DNA from: Lepiota brunneoincarnata
Taxonomy: Eukaryota; Basidiomycota; Agaricomycetes; Agaricales; Agaricaceae
Length of the DNA: 64,000 nt
Assembly (NCBI GenBank): GCA_023014365.1
Contig: JAEBUN010000017.1
Span: forward strand, 806,001-870,000
Direction: 5' to 3'
Below are positions 45,777 to 57,700 of the stretch, piece after piece. Every line of letters begins with the position of its first letter. The stretch's first letter is position 1. Made by a program: the position numbers and the translations under genes. The notes below the pieces were generated by a model. That model searched no databases. It saw only the letters and a list, made by a program, of their open reading frames with translations, and was not told the origin of the DNA.

Positions 45777-47388
45777 ATGAATCGACTACCCCGCGGAACT
45801 CATCCAGATCTCTTGTGGCAATATCCGAAAGGAAGTACGTTTGTTTTTTTATGAGCGCCAATCTCATAAAGGGGGGGAACGTTATAGCTCAGAGCTGGTT
45901 TTTGTAGAGGAGATATGCCGCCAATATGTCCAAGGACATTGCAATTACGGAGTCAAGTGCAAATACGATCATCCGCCAGCCGGAGAACGGTGCTCTTCTT
46001 CTAATCCGCTGTCCTCCTCCAACCACTCGAACCAAAATAGTGGGATTTGGACTTCATTCGGAGGGTTTTCGACCATACAGTATCAAAGACCCCAAAGCGA
46101 CGCCTCGCAACACCAGTATCCAACAGCAAATCGTCTTTTGAGCAATGGCACACTCGTGCCCTCATCCTATCCGAATCCCGACAACTCCATACCGTATCCT
46201 CCCGCGGATCCAAAGAAGACAAGTTCTATTATCGCTTGGAAGACAACGCCTTGCAAACACTTTATCAAGAACAATGGTTGGTGCCCACTCGGAGATGCGT
46301 GTAATTTGTACGTCCCCCCAAGTATCCCCACATCCATACCCCGCACGTTTGTCGGCTTAATCAATCCAAAATAGCATCCATGACTGGCATCTGGTGTACA
46401 GCACGATATGGAATAATGATATCATTCGGCAAACCGCTGAATCGTCGTTCAGACCTGACGGCAGCCAGAAGGCAGCCTCGCATTGTTGGGCGTACGTACA
46501 GGGATACTGCCGAGCGCGGAACTGCCGATATTTCCACCCTGCGGACATTCAACCCTGTAAGTTGCCAATTTTCTTCTATAACAAACCTGCAGGGGGAGTC
46601 TGATTGCTCCCATAGACGTTAAATATACTCCGTGCCCCGCATGGACCCTCTGTGATAGACGGAGCACCTGTCCGTTTAAGCACCCTGAGGCCCATCCGCC
46701 CGCCCCGCAGGAAACAGAGTCTGCAGTTGCTGCTCCAGCTGCTCCGCTACCCCACCCACCCCCGCCGTCACAGACCTTCTACCCACCACCACCACCACCA
46801 GCGCAGCCCTTCCTCTATCCCCCTGTCATCACCAAGCCCGACCCCATCGAAGTGAATGGCACGACATACTTCCCCATCGCGCGTGAAAGCACGGTATCTG
46901 AAGAGTACCGCTACCCAGCCCCAGCTCCTATCCCCGTTGCTGCTCCAATTCCCATCCCGCTTCCTACATCACAGCTTCCGCCGGTACCAGTGTTTCCACC
47001 GCCCATAACTCCACCTCCCAGCTATCACCCGGTCCCACAGGCTCACCAACCTTTTGCGGAACACCAAGCTCTTGAACACTCCTACGTAAGGGAACCCTCA
47101 CCACCCTAATCCCCGCCGGCACCAGTTCCCATAGCCGCTCCAGTAGGAGAAGCGCCAATTCAAACCGACCTACCATCCCCCGAGGCTGCCGAGCTGGTAC
47201 CTGCATCAGTAGCACCCATATCGGAGCCTGTATCTGCAGCTATCGGTATTTCCGCCGAGCTAGAAAAAGAAAATCAACGGCCAAAGAGAAAATTGAACGG
47301 CCATGTACGCCGAATCAGCATCAACACAAAAACTGGGGAGGTGATTGAACGTACTCAGGAAGGGCGGCATGGTGTATACGGATTTTGA
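45777..47388 (+). CDS. CCCH zinc-finger protein with an in-frame stop
   Basis: Exons 45777-45834, 45908-46307, 46375-46556 and 46616-47388 give 471 codons. Finger 1: Cys 23, 31, 37 and His 41 (ICRQYVQGHCNYGVKCKYDH). Finger 2: Cys 135, 145, 151 and His 155 (CKHFIKNNGWCPLGDAC, completed across an intron). Finger 3 starts at Cys 190 (CWAYVQGYCRARNCRYFH). A fourth, looser finger reads TPCPAWTLCDRRSTCPFKH. A Pro-rich region follows (SQTFYPPPPPPAQPF). CCCH proteins usually bind RNA and control mRNA stability or processing. TAA at 47107-47109 interrupts the frame after REPSPP. The same frame then stays open 92 more codons to TGA 47388 with a basic, well-formed tail (QRPKRKLNGHVRRISINTKT). No GT..AG pair skips the stop in frame. 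The protein is 377 residues if the stop is real. Confidence 0.8.
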
Positions 47389-50300
47389 ACCAGCTGACAC
47401 TTGATCCTTCCTTCGTGGACGAGCGAGGGGGACAAAAAAGGTTCACCTGAAACAGAAAGACGAACGACTTCTGACCTAAGCTTCTTGATTTATATTAGCG
47501 TTTCGAGGGGCGTTTAGCATGGAACCCCGCCCAGGGTTGTAATACAGTTGTATTTCTCACCAATACGAGTTAACGCGATATATGCTGACGAGGAGGGCAC
47601 ATGGAACTTCGAATTATGATAATGTGCCTTGGTTCCATCCTTCCAATCTGTCGCCGGGGCAAGAAGAGCTGGCAGGGCCGGTGCCCTTCCATAACGATTG
47701 CGCGTTGGTGAGTGTTCATCAAAACTGTGCGCTGGTGCAACAGGTTGTTATGACCGAAAGATGAACCAGTATCTAAATCCGTGAGGAAAGCAGGAGATAG
47801 ACCGATCTTCCACTGCTCGTGACTTTTTAATTCCTGCGTCCCTGCTGTGCGCAAGGCCAAATCCAGAGCCTGGCTCAGCCACTGACAAGGAAAGGGGCTG
47901 AAATAGATGACCGGGCGGTGTTTGGGGTTTCTCAGAAGATGCCCAAGGTGGGAGTAGGCGGGACAAAAATCATCATTCGCGATTACCAAAAGCCAGATGG
48001 AGAACTAGTCTGAACTCTGTGACAGGTACTCCAAGAGAAGCAGCGTTGATGACGGCCTTTCTCGACAAAAATTACCAAGGGCAGGCCAGTTCACCAGCCA
48101 CGCAGCGCACCCGCCGTGGGATGGGTTGATAGAGATAAAATAGTTGGGATTCAATCGCTCCCTGGACGCTGGAAGTCTACCGAGATGTCCTGCGGAAATG
48201 AGCGTGGGGTCGGCACCAAGCGCGGCCCACCTCAGAGAAAGGCTGGTTCTGCGAACGCAGTACCCAGCACCTAAGAAGGATCCCGCCTCGGGTATGAGGG
48301 AGAATCGCCAATCAGCGCAATTACAACAGAGTGTTGCGAAATGAGGATAGCTTCGGCAGCCATCGCTAGAAGCTGGAATGAGGGGTTCTATATCCCAAGG
48401 ATGCTGCTCGGAAAACGCAGTGGGTATTTCTCTGCGGACATTGATCCCTAAGAATAGCAGGAAGCGTGCAGGGAAATACAGTGGAACAGGTGCCCCTGCT
48501 ATCGAGCTCGTCTTCGGGCTGTGGCTGTAGGATTTGGCGGACAATTAATAGCGTCGTCACTTGGTTCGAAGACCCTTTCGCGCCGAGCTCTGATCAAAAT
48601 GGCACTTTGAGAAATCGCCTAGCCATTGTGCACGTGAGGGCCCACAAATTTGTTATGCCGAAGCATCGCTAAACGCAGCGGGTTCGATATTTTCCTAGTT
48701 ATATAGCTCTTGAATAACTCGAGGGAATTTGGCCGCCTCTCAGGCCACAAATTGCAACCGAACAGATCCAGGATTGCCAGGAAATTCCCCTTCATCCGGG
48801 ACTGCGCACTGCGCAGAGTAGCCTCGGCCATTACCCGTCCATTATGACATTATCAGATAAACTAGTTCAGCGCCATGAAGCATGGCGGTTCCCTGTGATA
48901 ACGAACGATCGATAGGGCTGCGAAACGGGTCACGCATTGAAACTTGAGTGCGTCTGGGCGGTGCTTGACGTGGCATGATGTGATCAAAGCACTCAGCAGT
49001 ACGTTCATCTGAACTTGGTATAGTTCTAGCATTTATCTTGCCAGGCAGCCGTGGGCGAGACCCTCCCGAGATAACCCTGACCAAGTGTCGTGATGCGAGG
49101 ATATCAAGCCGTCCTTCCGGCGCATTCTTAAGATTAGAAACGTTTCAAGAGGTGGTATCTAGGCATGATTCCCAGAGACAGGTCGCTGGCCGTGTATGGA
49201 GCTAGTATCCGCCCTATGATCCCCAAGGTCGCTAGAAGGATTTCGATAGCGGAAAATCGGTATCGGCCTAAGACCTGTTTTACGCGCCTCTATTTAGATA
49301 ACCGTCAAGTAGATCCCACGACCAGGAGAAGCCCCCTTTCCAGCTATACAATCTAGAGATGACTGGCCAGCACGAGAGGCAAACTTGAGGGAGGATCTCT
49401 GGGCATGAACATACACTAGGGTGCATCCTCGAGATGTCCGGAACGAGGGGGAGAGATACCAACATGGAGGGTTGTGGCGTCCTGACGGGCGTCGGCTGCT
49501 CTCAATTAAGTTTCCCACTCTGAGCCTGTTTATGCTTGTTTCCATTGACGCCCAACGACATCTGGTACAACAATTCAAGTGCATCCCCATGCTCTGTGCG
49601 CGAGGCACCGCTTGAAAAGGCTGCATATGAGCTATGGGTTATTGAATGATGTTTCTAGTGTCTCTTGCATCACGAGAAATCGTCGGATCAAGAGCTACCA
49701 GCCTTGGTGCAGTGCTGAGGTTTTTTCCAGTTGGTTACGGGACTTATCTTATCCCTGTACTAGTTCAGGGGTTTGTCAGAGTCACCATATGAACTTAGCC
49801 TAATGCGTAAATTTTTTTAATCTGGGTTGAATACAGGGAGTAAAGCTGGGTCACGCAATAGGCATGGAACGAGACACCGTTTCGCACTACCTGCGTGAAC
49901 ATTTCCCAACGGTAGTGGAGGCAGGACATTCTCTACCAGTCGCAGAGGAGAATATAAGGTAGTGGTCGTTACGGCAGTAAGATACTATATTTGGTTTTAA
50001 GTTCATTTTTACCCGCTCCGCGTGTCCACCGTTCAACGTTCAGCGTTACGACCCTGACTTGACCGGCTTTTTTTTTCCTGCCGACAGGCGAAACCCATCG
50101 AGTCGTTTAACCCCAAGTCAATTATCGGATCGTAAGGGTGTGCTCAAAAAATGGGTATTTTTTCGCAGAATGCAGAAACGACTGACAGAAAGATGTCGTG
50201 CCAAGGACCTGTGTCATTGATTGGCGCCTTTGACAACGATCAGGATTGCAACTACTAAGAATATGATACAAAAATATCAACAGGAATACTATGATACATA

Positions 50301-50550
50301 TAAACAATACTGGAACAAAATCTACCATGACTCAAGCTTACACTCTATCTGTGAATACTGATCAAGTAAATGAAAAATGTGACAATGCCTTGAAACCAAT
50401 CAACTCATAAAAATCTATACAACAGGTGCCAACCAGTGATACCCAAATTTCCCGAAATCCGCCCGCGGAAACTCGACATGAGTGACCGTCATCCATCATA
50501 TATCTTCATCAGGTGTTCATGATGGTTTGGTGCCAGCACCAAGTCCTTCG
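47389..50550. other. 3.2-kb region without a recognised gene
   Basis: The longest frame, 48544-48005 minus (179 codons), has no recognisable domain and no splice partners. Others (47989-47570 minus, 49626-49294 minus) are similar. No repeat copies elsewhere in the window were seen. T/A runs occur near 49806 and 50068. The right end is AT-rich and probably lies beyond the 3' end of the next gene. Confidence 0.35.
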
Positions 50551-51578
50551 CTAATATGGCTGTCCCGATCGCTCATGCCGCTGACCTTGCTGCGGTATGC
50601 GGGCCCTCGACCGAAGGTTGTGGGGATGTGCGCTCCCTACAGATAAAATGAAGTGTTAGCAACAAAATGTGTAATGACTGTCAGACCACTAACCTGATGC
50701 TCTTTGTGTGTCCTCGTCAAAGTTCTCACCTGCGTAAATGGGGACTCCACCGGATTTGTCTGGAAACATCCTCAGGAATCTCTGAAGGAGGATATGTTTC
50801 TTTTTTGATCTCGCGACGACCCCCCTAGCCTGTTGAATGGGAAGTTAGCACCACCATACAAAGGACTCATATAGCTTGCAAGACTTACGCGCGCCAGTCT
50901 CAGGAGAACCTTATAATCCAAGTTATTGAGGTCGCGTTCGGTTATATGTCGAACTGTTGCACGGGCATCGACGCGAGTGGAGGACGAGGGGTCAAAGATC
51001 GGCATGGGGTTGATGACGGGCGAGGGATTAATGAGGGACGAGGGGCCGGCGGCGGGCGGGGGGTTGATGGTGGGCGGGAGATTAGAGGCGGATGGGGGGT
51101 TGGTGACGGGCGGGGGGGATTCGGTAGGCAAGGGGTTAAGAAGGTCGTTGAGAGTAGGACGTCGACGCCTAGAGGGCGGTTCGGGATTGGGATAGAATTG
51201 GTATTCTGCAGGGTGCTCAGAGGCGCAAGGAGAGAGCTATTGTGAACACACACCTATTGGGCTGTCTGGGTCCGGGGGGCTGCCTGTGTTCTGGAGTGGG
51301 GATCCTAGGAGGCCTTGGGTAGGCTCATGGTCTGTATGGTCCGGTTCGTCGTCGCTTGGATACCCAAGGGAGGGAATCCTGGGGTAAAACTCGTGCCGTG
51401 CGTTCGCATATGAGTTGTAGCTGGGTCCCGCACGCTCGGGCCCATCGTCAAAGGAGTGGCGAGGCGGGCACCGGCCTTTCCCTTGCCTTGCTAGTGAACG
51501 GAGGGATTGGAGAGGGGGGAAGGAATTGGTGGATGGGGATGGTCGTTCTGAGTCTGATCTCTCGGCAGGGGAGGACAT
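50551..51578 (-). CDS. proline-rich hypothetical protein, four exons
   Basis: Exons on the minus strand: 51578-51254, 51205-50889, 50829-50694, 50636-50551 (introns 48, 59 and 57 nt). They total exactly 288 codons, 287 residues. It begins MSSPAERSDSERPSPSTNSF. The middle is strongly Pro-rich with repeated NPPP/NPSP units (TNPPSASNLPPTINPPPAAG). A more ordered basic part follows (ERDLNNLDYKVLLRLARARG, RSKKKHILLQRFLRMFPDKS), then a polar tail ending HERSGQPY. I do not recognise the family. Splice signals, frame agreement and the change from low complexity to a structured basic segment support a real gene. Confidence 0.6.
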
Positions 51579-54500
51579 GGCAGGCGATATGTCGGAACGG
51601 GAGGTGATCGTTAATGATATCCATGTTTATGTTCGAGCGTGGCTTTAAGGACATTGGACACCGATTGTTCTGCCCGAGCACAATGGCACCAGGAAGGCCC
51701 ATTATTCAACCCATATCTTTTGGTCTCAGCCCATTGAAATCAAAAATTTGTCGCGTGGCGCATTAAATAGCCTTCCTAAACAGTGCGTGAGCGTAACCAA
51801 ACAGAAGCCGTATAATGGATGAATGGATAGTTGGAAGCGTACAAACATACAAACTGAAGGGTTCAAGGAGCCAAATAACATCGGGACACGGACTGGAGTC
51901 CGGGGGGTGGTTACCTCAGCTGCGGCCATGGCCGCTGGACCCAATGTCAGGGACGTGCCGGCCCCCAATTATTTTCCTGCCCGGTCTTGTGCATATCTAT
52001 GGTCAAATGGACGGTCGGAGCACAGGGCGTGGTCGTTGTGAACCCTCTGCCCGGTCGCTTTGCCATTTGAGCATATCCGGAGCCAAGCACAAGGCTCTAT
52101 CATTGGCCCGCCATCGCCATTTCCCCGTGTCATTGTTCGTGTCACTGTATATTCAGTGACACCCCCGGACACTAGACGATGTGACCACTGTCCCAAACAC
52201 ACTAAGGGAATATTCACGAAGGATGGTAACACACCCAAGGGTATCTGGGATAGACATCGACACACCCGCCCCCCCCCAGCCCCACTCCCGAGTCCTCCTC
52301 TCTCCCTCTCCAGCCTGAATGATTTTCTGCAGCCTTCTACAGCATCTCCGTCATCGACTCCTCCCCTCCTACCTAGCCTCACCGCCCGCCCCAGTTGGTC
52401 TCAGCCTTCCTTCAATACGTGTCAAATGCCCCACCCGCCTGGCCAGTTCTCCACCTCAAATTTCCCCGACACTGACGCCTTGCCCTCCTGTTTCTACGGC
52501 ATTGACCTGGCGCTCTGACGACTTGGTTGGGTAGCTTGAGTATGCATAGCGGGTCTCTCTGAGAGCTTCAAGTTCCAGTTCTTCTTCCGCTGGGCCCCTT
52601 CAGTGGCACCTGTGATGTCGATTGGTCAGATCCTCTTTCCATGGGATGTCCTCGACAAAGCTGCGTCTGAGAAGTTGACTGGGAGTCCCGCACACAGGAC
52701 CCCACAGTCGTATATATGCTGTCTCTGCGGCGGATGGAGGCTCCTGACGAGATGGATATGCTGGGCTAGGGCGTGAGCTGGTAGGGGTATCGCGGCTGCG
52801 GCTCCTCCTTTCACAACCTCTATTATGGGCACGTTTGGAGGTGAATATATGCAGCCCCCTTTGGGTCATCGTCAAACATATAAATGCAGGAATAATCGAT
52901 GGCTGCAACAGTTCGGTTGTTAGCACCATAGGATGTTCGACGCAGTGCAGGTTCCCAAGTCAGAGATAAGTCCTGTCTCCACATCAACTTGCGCAATCCT
53001 CTAATTTAGTAGGCACCGGCAAGGGTGAAGAGGCCCGGACGCTGAACAAAAGCCCCAGGACGCCCAGTGATGGCAATGTCGCAGACCATACGACTATGTA
53101 TAGCCTGGCTGGTGTGGAATGTGTACAGACACATGCAGTGCGCGTAGGGTCCCAGTGTTGTCAATCGTATCGTTATCGTTCCAGGTCTCGACCTTCGTAA
53201 CTTCAACCCCTTCCCTCGAACCTACTCCCCGGAGAACTCGTTCTATCCAAGGTGGCTCTCATTACAAACCGAGTGCCAGCCAAATTTTAAGGGAAATCAG
53301 ATTATTTTTGATCAACATGTAAGTCGCCCTTCTCTCGTTCTCCAGCACCAACTCAGGATTGACGACCCTATTCTTTTCCGGACGGTACTCTATCCGGGAT
53401 CGCGACTATGTGGCAAGGGTTGTAAAGTGAAACTAATTGATGAACAATTTGCGGATTAGCCCGAGCGACGGGAGCGTGGCCTGATGCCTCGGAAGTTGCA
53501 GTAGCTGGGATTGTCAAGTAACTTGCCTTGGCCGTGTTAAGGGGGGTGGAAGCCATTAAAAGCTCGAAGTTTTCCTGATCATCACAGGTCGGTGGTTCTG
53601 GCAGTAACTCCAACCCGGCGACACACTCTCGCTCCACTTGAGGTTGCTTTTTACCAGTGTCTCGTCTCTCTCGGCGAAGTGGTCTTCAGATGCTCAGGCC
53701 CTGGCTAGGTAGGTGTCGCGCGGAGGGCCCCTGAAATCCCTCGGGGGCGGTTGCAATGTTCTTGGGGGGTGCGGTAGTCATGGCCAGGGGATGGCTCGGG
53801 TGGTTGTCTAGGGCAGCGGGCTGCGTTGTGCGGTGGAGTTGGCAAGGAGTGAGCATCCCAGCGGCGCGGGTCGACCACAAGCCATCTTAGTTATGTCCAG
53901 GTAGTTCTGCGCAATAAAGGCCTCAGTCCTGTATGGCGTCTAGGACGCTATTCGTTCGTGTCTGCGTGAACACTCAGTGGAAGAGGCGTGACAGTGTCGT
54001 GACGGGGCTCAAGGCATTGCATCAATGGTTCCTCTGGGAAAACGCGGCGACCTCCAAGTCCGGGGAAAGTCTGCAAAGGTGAATTTCTTTGGACATAAGT
54101 GCTCATCATTAGTCAGAGTTGTCGACAAAGATACTTTAATATATGTAAGCCTGGGCCTACTGCAGTCCCTCTACTGTGCATATATACAGTCCGGTAGCAG
54201 AACATCTAACGTGTTCTGTTATGTACCTTTGGCGTAACGGTTACTGCGGCAAGCTCAAGACCCGTCCTGATACTCATCCAAGTTATTATGGGGTATGGGG
54301 GGAGTCCCACTATTATTCTTAGTCGAACTGTCACACCAGTCACTAGAACTTGGCTGCAAAGTCCGTTGGTATCGATGTAGGGCGAATTTATTACCAAAAC
54401 CTCAACCCAAAGACCTCAAATGAAAAATACATATATAGTTCGATGTGCGAGTCAATGCAGAGGACACAGAACAACAAGAAGCTTGTGGTTGAGAGACGGA

Positions 54501-54703
54501 GAGCTTTGCGGGAACATTATATGAATCGTGAAGAGGTGAGAGGGTATAATTCACAAACAGGAGGAAAAAGAAAAAAACAGAAACAGAAGTGAAGACGAAC
54601 GTGAAAAGACCTTGAACATATATACGACACACTCCGAAGAGATTCGACTAATAAGTAAATGGAAGATGTCACAAGCTAGAAAAAAGAAATGATTATAATG
54701 CTT
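51579..54703. other. 3.1-kb region, uncertain open frames only
   Basis: 52060-52518 plus (152 codons) is Pro/Ser-rich with a CDHCPKH patch. 52929-52600 minus (109 codons) has an Arg-rich centre. Neither has a domain I can name. Near 53185-53320 plus, an exon-like segment follows an acceptor and ends at GTAAGT; one of its frames reads DLRNFNPFPRTYSPENS, but no neighbouring exons could be joined. A gene may be hidden here. Confidence 0.3.
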
Positions 54704-57700
54704 CTAATTCAAGTAGCCACGACATTTAGCGGAACCACATAGGCAAGGAATTTTGTCCTGCTCGAATGGGAAGTGGTAGTCTTCAACGAAGTCAGTCCAT
54801 GTCTTGAGGCGGAGAACAGCAGACGCACCATAAGTAATCTCATCGCCTAGTTCAATATCTTGTTTGGCATAAATGACGATCTTTTTCTCGCCATTGATCG
54901 TTATGATCTTGGCGGTACAATTGGGATCGCAGGAATGGTTGATAAGACGCCTGGTTTCCAATCAGCCTCACAATCTGACCACGCACAGGTAGTAGAACTT
55001 ACCCAAGATTTCCCTTCTTCGTCGCATCCACCACCAAGTCCTCATCGATCCTAAACAAATAACTGCTTCCAATACCCTGTCTCTCATACGCCTTCTCCCT
55101 CTTATCTGCCACAGCAGCCCGAATAACCTCTCCCACATACTCAATGACCATCTCCCCTCGTGCAATCCTCTCCATAGCATACAACCCCCAATCATGAATC
55201 GGACTCTTTGCAAACCGCAAATGCTTCTTCCTCGTCTGCAACTGGTTGAACTTGAACGTCAACTCATTCGCAGCAGCCGTCTCGCCCTTGGACAACGCCA
55301 CCGCCCGCTGGAATTGATTGATCTCTTCCAGTCCCTGGGCACGCCGACGAGCATTGGCACGATTAGAGCGTGAAGACGTCACGGGTGCCTGTGGCTGTTG
55401 CTGGGGTTCGTCCGCCAATGTTGGTGCAGCTGCGCTAGTTGCCCGAGCCTGATACTGTGCGACATACGCCGCCTTCTCGATATGGCTGATTTTGTAATAC
55501 CCTTCCGTCCTCGCAGAGCCAGTGATATGCCGACGGAACGGCATTGATTCCGAAGATTCGTCACTTGCGGATGGTTCCACCGCCTGTTCCTCTTCTGTGC
55601 TGGACGCAGGTGGCTTAAACCCAGACAAGGATAGTTTCGCATAATACAGATCTTCATCATCTTCACACAAGCCGGACTCGAGAGGATCTGGCGGCGGGGG
55701 GGTAGGTGGGGGTGTAACGACACGTGGCTTGCGTTTCACCTTGGGAGCCGGGGAAGGTGAACGCGACTCGGATGGCGTAACGGGCACTTGCACCTCTTCC
55801 TCTATAACCACGACCTTCCTGGATCTCCTCTTGGCACCTCTCTTCGTCTTCTCCTTCTCCTTGTCTCTTTCCTCTGTCCTAGACTTCTTCCTCGAGGGCT
55901 GCTCTTGCTCATCCGCCTCCTCAGACGTTGCACGTTTCTTCTGTGCCTCACCTGTGATCTCCGCCAACTTGAGCAAGTCAGCCGGATCTTCCTCTTCAGA
56001 CTCGAATTCATCCTCTTCAACAACCCGCTTCGATCTCTTGACCACAATCGCTGGCTCCTTTCTCCTCTTCTTCCTCGGTCTCTCAACAATCTCTTCCTCT
56101 TCCTCCTCTTCTTCACGTTCCTCTTCGTGCTCGGGTTCACCACGTTCACGTACCGCCTTATCGGCCACTTTCTCTTTCTTCTTTTTCACCACCACCTCCT
56201 CAGCCTCCTTTGGGGCCTTCTGCTTCTTGAACGACAAACCTTTCAAACTCCTCCCCTTTCCCGCTATTCCTCTCGCCCCAGCACCCTGTTCCATCGCCTT
56301 TCTCTTCATCTCCCCTACAAGCCTCGTCACCTCGGGCGAAATGATCTTCTCCAACACATCTTTCTCCAACGCTGCCTTCAACTCGCGGACAATTCGTACC
56401 TGAACCTGTGTCATCAGCTCTTCAGGCTTCAGCTCGCCCTTGACCCTCGCCGAAGCTGGAATAGATTTGACTGCAGGCTCAACGGTGAGGAGGACAGGTT
56501 GGTACGCGAGTGTTTTATTCTGGATGCTCAACACCCTCTGTGCGCGCCTTGCAGAGTCAGGCTTGTTGAAGGTAACGTAGAGACCTGTATGATCGCGGAG
56601 GACCTGGTGCATGCATCAATAACGAACGTGGAGAATACGAGAGGGTTGCACACACGCACCTTATCAGGATAAAACCCCTCAAAAAACACAACAATTTCCT
56701 CATCCCTCACCGCGCCAAGTCCACCCGAACCACCACTCTCTCTTGCAACCTTGACATAATCAAACCCATTCTCCATTAACCTTCTCAGCACCTCATTCCT
56801 CTCCTCCTCCCTCTCCTGCTCACTCTCAAATATACTCTTCCTCGGCCTCCCGGCACTCCCACCACCACCACCACCAGCAGCAGCACCACCACTGCGTCCA
56901 TCCCGGTCCCGATCCCGATCTCGATCTCGATCCCGGTCGCGGTCGTTGTAGTTGTATGATGAATATGAGTAAGAGTATGGTGAAGGTGATCGTGAGAGGA
57001 GATTGTATGGTGAGGGTTGGTAATGGTCTCCACGTCGAGAGTAATAACTATACCCCCTCTGCCGGCCCCGTTCTCGATCTCTCTCCCACTCCCTGTCCCT
57101 CTCGCGATCACGGTCGCGATCTCTGTCTCTATCCCTCTCACGATCCCTATCTCTTTCTCGATCGTAATACCCTTCGTGCATCGGCGTCGAGGAACTTGAT
57201 GCAGATCTTTCCCCTTCACGATACCAAGGCATTGCAGCCCCAGGCGCCCCAGCACCCATGGACATGGGGCTCGCCCGTGTCTCCGTCCTCGCCTTGAACA
57301 AACTACTTGGCAGCCGACTCGCTTTCATCCGGTCGTGCAGCTGACCCGCATTCGTCCCACTACTGCCACCGCTGCCACCCACGCCTGTGCCCACACCCAC
57401 ACCGGTGCCCGCCACGCCACCCACATTTGTAGTCCCGGCGGCCTCTGCAGCAGCAAGCGCGACAGCACCTTCAACAACGCTCACAGGTGGTCTCTGTGGT
57501 AACCCGTATACAGGAGGCAGCTTGCCACCGGGGCCCAAGCCGCTGGGCACAGGTATGGTTGGACTGTGCGCGCTCATTTCTGTAGGGGACATCGTCAAGG
57601 TTGGCGTTGCTACATGTGCCAAGTTTGGATTCTGGGGGAGCGGATGATGGAGCCTCCCGTCTGGTCTGGGTGGTACGCCGACCGTACCAGGAATCGGTAG

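Noticed and set aside
48005..48544. 179-codon minus-strand frame
   Set aside because: No domain, no splice partners, no duplicate copy, and composition like the surrounding non-coding sequence.
55729..56403. 224-codon Ser-rich plus-strand frame
   Set aside because: Antisense to the Lys/Glu-rich region of SET1.
55788..56672. 294-codon plus-strand open frame
   Set aside because: It lies antisense to the SET1 coding region and is rich in Leu/Arg because it mirrors Lys/Glu-rich codons. It has no independent motif.
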